Shown: positions 15,322 to 22,997 of the stretch, piece by piece
How positions within the stretch are numbered: position 1 is the first letter of the stretch
Layout of the letters: every line of letters starts with the position of its first letter
Assembly: GCA_038232935.1 (NCBI GenBank)
Contig: JBBSMX010000060.1
Span: 1 to 22,997, forward strand
DNA length: 22,997 nucleotides
Direction of reading: 5' to 3'
DNA from: JBBSMX01 sp038232935
Lineage (GTDB): Bacteria; Bacteroidota; Rhodothermia; Rhodothermales; JANQRZ01
Translations under genes and position numbers: made by a program
The notes under the pieces: generated by a model
Databases searched by the model: none
Seen by the model: only the letters and a program-made list of their open reading frames with translations
What the model was told of the DNA's origin: nothing

Positions 15322-17759
15322 CAGCCCTCCGTCTCGCCCGCCGCCCGGTCCGGGCCGACGCTGTGCTCGATGAGATCGAGGATCCGGCGGTACTCGTCGG
15401 TCCAGCTCGTCGGCTCGGTGAAGCCGTGGCCTTCGACGGGGTACATCGCCAGCTCCCAGTCCGTCTTCTTCAACTCGATGAGGCGCTGGCTGAGGCGGAA
15501 GATGTCCTGCGGCTGCACGTTGTCGTCGATGAGCCCGTGGCACATCAGGAGCGGGTCATCGAGCCCGGCGGCGAAGTTGATCGGCGACGAGCGGGCGTAG
15601 GCGAGGGAGTCCCCGACCGGCGTGTTGAGGATGTTGGCGGTGTAGCCGTGGTTGTAGTGCGCCCAGTCGGTCACGGAGCGGAGTGCCGCGCCGCCGCCGA
15701 AGTGCTCCGCCTCGGTAAAGAGCGCCATCAACGTGATGAACCCGCCGTACGAGCCGCCATAGATTGCCACGCGCTCGCCGTCGATCCCGAACTCGTCGCC
15801 CACCCACTCGGAGGCGTCGACGTAGTCCTGCAGGTCGCGCCCGCCCATGTAGCGGTAGATGGCCGTCCGCCAGTCGCGGCCGTAGCCGGCGGAGCCGCGG
15901 TAGTCGAGATCGAGCACGAGGTAGCCGCGGTCGGCGAGGAGGTTGTGGAACATGTACTCGCGGTAGTAATCGCTCCACCAGCGGTGGACATTGTGGAGAT
16001 AGCCTGCGCCGTGGACGAAGAGGACCGCCGCGCTGTTCGGGTTCTCGGGCCGGTAGATCCGCGCCGGAACGTCCACGCCGTCACTCGCGGGGATCGTGAT
16101 GATCTCGGCTTCGCGCCACGGATACGCCCGCCACGCCTCCGCCGTGGACTGCGTCACCTGCCGGACCGGCGGCTGCCGGCCTTCGGGTGTTTCTCCGACA
16201 ACCGGCGGCTCGACGAACACCTCGGGCGGCCGGTTGCTCTCGGAGTGGAGGATGGCGAGCCATTCCTCGTCCGGCCCGAGCGCAACCTCGTTGCGGCCGG
16301 GAAGCCGCGTGAGCCGGTCGCGGTCGCCGCCGCCAGCGGGCATCCGGTAGTAATGCCACTCGAACGGCGAGCCCTCGCTGCTGCCGAAATACCACCACCG
16401 CCCGTCGCGCGAAAGCTGCGGGCTCTCCACTTCGAACCCCCCGCTCGTGACCTGCTCGGCTTTACCCGATCCTACGTCCACGGCATAGAGGTGGCTGAAG
16501 CCGGAGGCCTCGCTCTGGAACCAGAAGCGGCGACTATCCGGTAGCCAGCCCACGCTCGACGTGCCGCCCCACCACGAAATGCCCGGCCCGGCGATCCACG
16601 CCTCGTCGCGCTGCCGGTCGAGGCTCGTCACCGCGCCGGTCTCGGGGTCGAGGCGGGCGATCCAGCGATCTTTGTTGTCGTACGTCCGCACGTCGAGCAC
16701 GGCGTAGCGGCCGTCGGGGCTCCAGTACGGCCCGAAGGGGATGAACGAGCGGGCGGAGTCGGCGGTCTCGCCGCGCTCGCGTGCGAAGTCCGGCGCGTCG
16801 GTCGCCCCCGGCAGCGTGCTGAGGTCCACGGCGAAGGTGGTGTCCCGCCTCAGGTCCTGCACGTAGAGCATCTGCGCCTCGCCCGCCGCGCCGACTTTGG
16901 GCCGGGCCGTCATCTCCTCCGCGTAGCCGGAGCGCGTGACGTAGTTGGTCATGCGCGTTTCGGTCGGCTTCGCATCCTCGGCGAGGACGAACGTGACGAA
17001 GCGCTCGTCGGGGCTGAGCCGGAGCTGCTGGACGTTTTTCGTCCCGGTGTAAAACGTCGGCGGCAGATCGCGCGTCGTGGCCTCCCGCTCTTCGGCAGCT
17101 TCGCGGAGCGAGTCCTTGCGCGCGGCCTCGCGGAGCACGTCGAAGAGGTCGAGTTGCTGGCGTTCGAGGAAGGCGTCCTGCGCGCTCGGCGCGTCGTCCT
17201 CCGGCTCGTCGCCCTCGCGGAGGTCCGTGCGCTGGTGCGTGAGCGCCGTCCCGAGGTCGAGCGCGTAGACGTTGTCATCGCGGACGAACACGACGCGCTG
17301 CCCGTCGAGGGAGAACCGTGGGCCGGACTCGCGGGCGCGCGTCTCGGTGAGCCGTTGCAGCCCGCCGGTGCGGAGATCGTAGAGCCAGAGGTCGCCATCG
17401 CGCTCGAAGACGTGTCGGGCGAAGTCGGCGTCGTAGGCGAGGCGGTCAGCGTGCCAGCCCTCGAAGCGGGGCGGCAGCACGCGCCGCTCGGCAGGGCTCA
17501 CCTTTTCCGGCTCGACCTCGCCCGGCACGACGCGGTAGAGCGAGTCGGCCGGGGAATGCCCCTGCGGGTTCCAATCGAAGTAGACGTAGTCCCCGGCGTC
17601 GGTCCAGTGGGCGTCGGACGGCCACGCGCCGATCCACGTGTCCGGGTCCTGCATGATCTGCTCGACGGTCAGCGTCGGGCGCTCAGCGGGCTGCGCGACG
17701 ACAGGGACGGCGAGCAGCGCGGCGAAACCACAAACGACGAACAGCGAGCGAAGCGACAT
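15321..17759 (-). CDS. Exported S9 family peptidase (prolyl oligopeptidase/dipeptidyl-peptidase IV type)
   Basis: The 812-residue product starts at ATG 17759, immediately with a signal peptide ending VVAQ (near 23), so it acts in the periplasm or beyond. Residues of about 50-545 form the N-terminal beta-propeller of DPP4-like enzymes, with blade motifs such as 'YWSPDGRYAVLDV' and 'LSRDGRWWYFG'. Between about 185 and 235 the propeller carries a charged, helix-prone insertion rich in Glu, Arg and Ala. The C-terminal alpha/beta-hydrolase (about 550-812) has 'LFVHGAGY', nucleophile S670 in 'GGSYGG', D745 in 'HGLIDDN' and H778 in 'EGHGF', a full catalytic triad. The family removes dipeptides or cleaves after proline or small residues. 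The TGA stop overlaps the ATG of the ATP-grasp/SET gene. The family call is secure; specificity is not. Confidence 0.95.
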   Translation of the reverse strand: MSLRSLFVVCGFAALLAVPVVAQPAERPTLTVEQIMQDPDTWIGAWPSDAHWTDAGDYVYFDWNPQGHSPADSLYRVVPGEVEPEKVSPAERRVLPPRFEGWHADRLAYDADFARHVFERDGDLWLYDLRTGGLQRLTETRARESGPRFSLDGQRVVFVRDDNVYALDLGTALTHQRTDLREGDEPEDDAPSAQDAFLERQQLDLFDVLREAARKDSLREAAEEREATTRDLPPTFYTGTKNVQQLRLSPDERFVTFVLAEDAKPTETRMTNYVTRSGYAEEMTARPKVGAAGEAQMLYVQDLRRDTTFAVDLSTLPGATDAPDFARERGETADSARSFIPFGPYWSPDGRYAVLDVRTYDNKDRWIARLDPETGAVTSLDRQRDEAWIAGPGISWWGGTSSVGWLPDSRRFWFQSEASGFSHLYAVDVGSGKAEQVTSGGFEVESPQLSRDGRWWYFGSSEGSPFEWHYYRMPAGGGDRDRLTRLPGRNEVALGPDEEWLAILHSESNRPPEVFVEPPVVGETPEGRQPPVRQVTQSTAEAWRAYPWREAEIITIPASDGVDVPARIYRPENPNSAAVLFVHGAGYLHNVHRWWSDYYREYMFHNLLADRGYLVLDLDYRGSAGYGRDWRTAIYRYMGGRDLQDYVDASEWVGDEFGIDGERVAIYGGSYGGFITLMALFTEAEHFGGGAALRSVTDWAHYNHGYTANILNTPVGDSLAYARSSPINFAAGLDDPLLMCHGLIDDNVQPQDIFRLSQRLIELKKTDWELAMYPVEGHGFTEPTSWTDEYRRILDLIEHSVGPDRAAGETEG

Positions 17760-17793
17760 GAGCGAGGGAGTCTGGGCCGGAAGAGGTCGGCCC

Positions 17794-17801
17794 GGAAAAT
17801 A
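17794..17801 (-). promoter_or_regulatory. Candidate -7 element for the S9 peptidase and ATP-grasp/SET pair
   Basis: The minus strand reads TATTTTCC at 17801-17794, similar to TAnnTTTG, ending 34 bases before the ATG at 17759. No TTTG is seen 19 bases upstream. It lies in the 71-base gap after the small lipoprotein gene, so the S9/ATP-grasp pair could be an independent transcription unit. Confidence 0.3.
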
Positions 17802-17830
17802 CGCGCCGATCCGTTCCCGCATCCTCCCCC

Positions 17831-18604
17831 TCAGCGCCCGCTCGTCATCTCCAACCGCTCGACCGTTCGCAGCAGGCCGAGCGTCTGATTGTCCGCCCCC
17901 CGGTATTCCTGTACGGTCTCCGTCGTCCGCAGCACGAGCCCGCGCCCCGGTGCCACGTAGTCCAGCCACTCGAACTGCTCGGCGTCGGAGACGACGTCGA
18001 TCTCGGTACGAATCACAAAGCAGTCGAACGTCCCGGCCTCGACTGTCACCGTCTCGCGGCCGACGACGGCGCGCGTGCTCCCGAACGGGTCCGTGAACGA
18101 TACCCACGACCGCCCGACTTCGAGCGGAAGCTCGTAGACGACGCGGGGATCGGTGCGGACGATGAGGCTGTCGTCTTCGCTCCCGCCCCGCTCGGCGCGA
18201 TGGCGCTCGACGAGTTGGGCGACGGTGTACGGCAGGCCGTAAACGTCCGTCGCGACGATCACGCCACGCGGCTCCACGACGGGCGTCGAACCGGGCGAGG
18301 CGTAGGCCACCTCGCGCAGCCGCTCCTCCCTCGGTTCGTACCACGACCGACTGCTCCCGACGCCGACGCTCGATTCGAGTTCGGTGAGCCCCCGGTAGCC
18401 CGGCACCGATGCGTTGCGCGAGGCGGTGCGGACGCGCACCTCCTCGCTCGTACTGAGCACGAGCGAGTCGCCTTCGACGAGGCCGCTCTCCAGCGACCAC
18501 GCATAGCGAGCGTCGTCGGGCAGCAGGGCCGTGGCGACGGGGTCGTCGGAGGAGTCGCAGCCGGGGACGAGCACCAGCAGGGCGAGGAGCAGGAAGAGGC
18601 GCAT
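17831..18604 (-). CDS. Hypothetical lipoprotein
   Basis: The 257-residue product opens at ATG 18604 with a hydrophobic signal peptide and lipobox VPGC (Cys16), followed by Asp-Ser-Ser-Asp-Asp, a sequence that in Bacteroidota often favours outer-membrane retention or surface export. The mature part is beta-rich: 'SWVSFTDPFGSTRAVVGRETVTVEAGTFDCFVIRTEIDVV' and 'EWLDYVAPGRGLVLRTTETV' recall the single-domain lipoproteins in which a 'V-x-x-G-T-F-x-C-x-x-I' strand pattern recurs. That pattern is common in uncharacterised extracellular lipoproteins of this phylum. I do not recognise a named function. It lies between the palindrome behind the 126-residue orphan and the S9 peptidase gene. Confidence 0.75.
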   Translation of the reverse strand: MRLFLLLALLVLVPGCDSSDDPVATALLPDDARYAWSLESGLVEGDSLVLSTSEEVRVRTASRNASVPGYRGLTELESSVGVGSSRSWYEPREERLREVAYASPGSTPVVEPRGVIVATDVYGLPYTVAQLVERHRAERGGSEDDSLIVRTDPRVVYELPLEVGRSWVSFTDPFGSTRAVVGRETVTVEAGTFDCFVIRTEIDVVSDAEQFEWLDYVAPGRGLVLRTTETVQEYRGADNQTLGLLRTVERLEMTSGR

Positions 18605-18629
18605 CGGGACACGGAGGGCCAGAGGTAAC

Positions 18630-18655
18630 GGCGCGAAAGGAGCTCCTTTCGCGCC
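18630..18655. repeat. Perfect 26-bp palindrome, likely hairpin at the end of the 126-residue orphan gene
   Basis: The half-site GGCGCGAAAGGAG is followed without interruption by its exact reverse complement. As RNA it would form an 11-pair stem with an AGCT tetraloop. It begins five bases after the TGA of the 126-residue gene on the minus strand and ends 26 bases before the lipoprotein ATG. It is therefore a plausible terminator or processing hairpin, although no T-run follows. A symmetrical protein-binding site is the alternative. Confidence 0.7.
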
Positions 18656-18660
18656 CGGTG

Positions 18661-19041
18661 TCAATCCCCTTCGCCGCCCCCGATGCGGAGCCGGTCCGGC
18701 ACGTCGTTGCGCTGCGGGTCCGGGTTGACGAGGCCGCCCGTGAGCGGGAGCTCGAACGCCGTCACGAACGGGGCGACGACGGAGAAGAAGAACTCCTGCT
18801 GGAACTCGACGAAGGCCTCGGTGAAGCGCCCTTTCTCGTCGAGGTGGCCGAGGATGTCGAGGTAGAACGTGCGGGGCCAGCCGGGGAATTGCTGCTCGGC
18901 CTCGCGCAGGAGCGCTACCACGTCGTGGGCCGCGCGCTCGAACGCGTGGTCCGGCTCCACGATGTGGTAGAGCGAGACGGTATTGTCGAAGTTCATCGAG
19001 AGGCCGGTGGCCTCGGGCTTGCGGTAGTCCGGGACGAGCAC
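18661..19041 (-). CDS. Conserved-looking hypothetical protein of 126 residues, function unknown
   Basis: The frame starts at GTG 19041 and gives a soluble protein without signal peptide or membrane segment. An internal ATG at 18996 would remove the first 15 residues. The GTG is preferred because a good promoter match lies 31 bases upstream. The middle is rich in aromatic residues ('FPGWPRTFYLDILGHLDEKGRFTEAFVEFQQEFFFSVVAPFVTAFEL') with alternating helix-like periodicity. The C-terminus is 'NPDPQRNDVPDRLRIGGGEGD', which looks disordered. I recognise no family motif or catalytic residue. It follows the histidine kinase gene by 89 bases and has its own probable promoter and a strong hairpin behind it, so it may be a single-gene unit. 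It could be cytosolic and regulatory, but nothing in the sequence proves that. Confidence 0.65.
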   Translation of the reverse strand: MLVPDYRKPEATGLSMNFDNTVSLYHIVEPDHAFERAAHDVVALLREAEQQFPGWPRTFYLDILGHLDEKGRFTEAFVEFQQEFFFSVVAPFVTAFELPLTGGLVNPDPQRNDVPDRLRIGGGEGD

Positions 19042-19072
19042 GGGTGCGGCGGCAGGCGAGACGGGAGAGCCG

Positions 19073-19103
19073 CAAAAGTAGGGGACGGAGCCGCCTCGGC
19101 ATG
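19073..19103 (-). promoter_or_regulatory. Candidate promoter of the 126-residue orphan gene
   Basis: TACTTTTG at 19080-19073 on the minus strand is an exact match to the Bacteroidota -7 consensus TAnnTTTG. Nineteen bases upstream, CATG at 19103-19100 would be a weak -33 element (consensus TTTG). The -7 box ends 31 bases before the GTG start, in line with the spacing seen at other genes here. This is the best promoter match in the window. Confidence 0.5.
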
Positions 19104-19130
19104 GCGAGGAACGTGAAAAGATTCGCTGCC

Positions 19131-21443
<2,313 letters not shown>

Positions 21444-21580
21444 GCAGCTAGCAGGAGAGGAGCAAACGGGCGAGCCGTAGTCTGATAATCGCCCCCTCCC
21501 CTCCAACCTTTATCGCCCCTATTTGCCTGCCGCTTCCGGTGCCTGGCTGCACCTAAATGCACGGGTAAACGCCTCTTCCC

Positions 21581-22992
21581 CTATCGCAGAAGAGTGAACT
21601 TCCGCGACGCGGACCCCCCCGCTTCCGTCAGCCGGACGACGTAGACGCCCGCCGGCAGCGCGGCCGCGTCGAAGCGCACGGTCTGCTCCGCCGCCGATGG
21701 CTCGTCGTAGAGCACCGCGACCTCGCGCCCGAGCACGTCGTAGACGGCTACCCGGACTGGACCGGGCTCGGCCGCCCGGAAGCTCAGCGCCGTCTGCGCC
21801 CGGAACGGGTTCGGGCCGATCAGCCGGAGCGCCGCTTCCGCCGCCGGCACGCCCGGTTCCGAAGCCACGGGGTCGCGCACGATCCGGTAAACGTCTCCAG
21901 AATAGTGAAGCACGTAGAGCTCGCCCGCCGCGTCCTCCCCGAACGAAGCGATAAGGAGGTCGGTGTCCGCTAGCTCCGTATTCGTCACGACGCCTGTGCC
22001 CGCCTCGACATCGAGAGCCCAGATCCGTCCGCTGATAAAGTCCCCGTAGACGTACTTCCCGACGAGATCCGGTACGGCCGACCCGCGATACACGTAGCCT
22101 CCCGTGACAGAGTTGCCGAGGCTACGATCGTACTCCCAGACCGGCGGCGTGAAGCCATCCATCGAACAGTTCGTGGGCGGGTCGTAGCAGTGCATCCCCT
22201 CCACGACGGGCCACCCGTAGTTGCCACCGAGTGCGACACGATCCACCTCTTCGTAGCTATCCTGCCCCACATCGCCGAGCCGGAGGTCCCCGTCTCCGCA
22301 TCGAAGGAGGCGCGCCACGGACTGCGAAAGCCCCACGCATAGGCCTCATCGCGTTCTAGTCTGTCGCTCTCAGCGAACGGATTGTCGGACGGAATGCCGT
22401 AGGGCAAGCCGGGATCAGGATTATCGACGTCGATGCGAAGCAACGAGCCCAGCAGGGTCGTCAGATCCTGCGCCTGTTCGAACGGGTCCCCACAGCAGGC
22501 TCCGTCGCCGAGAGGGATGTAGAGGTAGCCGTCGGGGCCGAAGGCGATGCTCCCCCCGTTGTGGTTGAACTCCGGTTGCTCGACCTCCAACAGGATCGCC
22601 TCGCTGTCGGGATCGAGCACGAGCGGGTCGTCGGCCGAGCGTTCGAACCGGGACAGGACCGTGCGTCGGGGCCCGATGGCGACGTAGGTGACGAACACGT
22701 ACCCATTCTCCTCGTAATCGGGGTGGAACGCGAAGCTCTGGAGGCCGCCCTCCATGCTGGCTTCCCCAACGCGATCCGTTATGTCGAGCGCATAGCCCAC
22801 GAACGCGTCGCTCTCGAACACCCGGATGCGCCCCTGCTGCTCGCCGATGTAGATCCGGCCCTCCGGGTCGTGTCGAAAATCGGTCAACGGACTGAAACTC
22901 GTCTCGCTGAAGACCTCCTCCAGCCTCACCTGAGCACCGGCCTGGGGAAGGAGGGTGAGCAGCAAAAGGAGGAACAGGGGAACTACTTTCAT
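21581..22992 (-). pseudogene. PQQ-dependent sugar dehydrogenase-like secreted protein with T9SS tail, split by a frameshift
   Basis: The first frame starts at ATG 22992 with a signal peptide ending AGAQ (near 21). It carries the glucose/sorbosone dehydrogenase propeller: 'DFRHDPEGRIYIGEQQGRIRVF', 'LQSFAFHPDYEENGYVFVTY', catalytic-base-type H144 in 'FNHNGGSIAFGPDGYLYI', and 'YAWGFRSPWRASFDAETG'. At 22288-22291 the frame breaks: four G's on the minus strand where five would join it to 'DLRLGDVGQDSYEEVDRVALGGNYGWPVVEG' in the next frame. The second frame continues to 21581 and ends in a T9SS type A domain ('LIGPNPFRAQ', 'VAVYDVLGREVAVLYD', 'LPAGVYVVRL'). Repaired, the protein would have about 470 residues and oxidise sugars or related polyols outside the cell with PQQ. 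It is either a recent pseudogene or a sequencing error. Confidence 0.85.
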
Positions 22993-22997
22993 AGCTA

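Noticed and set aside
15322..15543. Possible N-terminal extension of the ATP-grasp/SET protein into the S9 peptidase gene
   Set aside because: The extra 74 residues are Arg/Pro-rich and overlap the catalytic-domain coding region of the S9 gene. The ATG at 15321 begins directly with the first Ddl-like strand (MRICVLCYH).
13774..15600. Plus-strand open frame of about 600 codons opposite the ATP-grasp/SET gene
   Set aside because: The minus-strand frame has well-defined enzyme motifs; the plus-strand translation has none.
17760..18500. Possible N-terminal extension of the S9 peptidase up to 18500
   Set aside because: The extension is Arg-rich, lies antisense-like over the lipoprotein gene in another frame, and would bury the signal peptide at residue 248. 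ATG 17759 starts directly at the signal peptide.
21538..21553. Hairpin GGTGC/GCACC after the sugar dehydrogenase gene as terminator
   Set aside because: Only five base pairs with a six-base loop and no T-run on the minus strand; too weak to call. The rest of 21444-21580 shows no convincing promoter or small gene.

Overview
The window looks like chromosomal DNA from a high-GC member of the Rhodothermota (Rhodothermales; Rubricoccaceae or Salinibacteraceae type), within the wider Bacteroidota group. The reasons are Type IX secretion (T9SS) type A C-terminal sorting domains on several exported proteins, a PorV/PorQ-family outer-membrane protein, a TonB-dependent receptor with an N-terminal carboxypeptidase-regulatory-like domain, many lipoproteins, weak Shine-Dalgarno sequences, and several TAnnTTTG-like -7 promoter elements. 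The lineage call is inference from gene families, not from a marker gene.

Layout. Positions 1-127 hold the 5' end of what looks like an IS982-family insertion sequence that leaves the window on the left. It sits inside, and truncates, a secreted T9SS-cargo-type gene (127-666, minus). A short intergenic region separates this from the only convincing plus-strand gene, an M19 dipeptidase lipoprotein (791-2014). Everything from 2035 to the right edge is on the minus strand.

Reading in the direction of transcription from the right, there are: a PQQ-dependent sugar dehydrogenase-like secreted protein with a T9SS tail, broken by a one-base frameshift (22992-21581); a GAF/PAS/PAS/PAS histidine kinase (21443-19131); a 126-residue orphan (19041-18661) followed by a perfect 26-bp palindrome; a small lipoprotein (18604-17831); and an exported S9 prolyl oligopeptidase (17759-15321). 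The stop codon of the S9 gene overlaps the start of an unusual ATP-grasp plus SET-domain fusion (15321-13801). After a 152-bp gap comes a six-gene cluster (13648-2035): two T9SS cargo proteins, a lipoprotein with a probable GATase-like domain, a TonB-dependent receptor, a PorV/PorQ-family protein and a beta-propeller lipoprotein.

How the parts work together. The six-gene cluster reads as one cell-surface assembly: cargo exported by T9SS, a PorV-like barrel that could help deliver it, a TonB-dependent transporter and lipoproteins at the outer membrane. The tightly coupled S9 peptidase and ATP-grasp/SET pair is the most unusual element. The ATP-grasp half resembles D-Ala-D-Ala ligase but lacks its substrate-binding signature, and the C-terminal half carries a SET core with a post-SET cysteine cluster. 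No RNA genes, CRISPR arrays or prophage genes were seen. Intergenic stretches are all under 160 bp.
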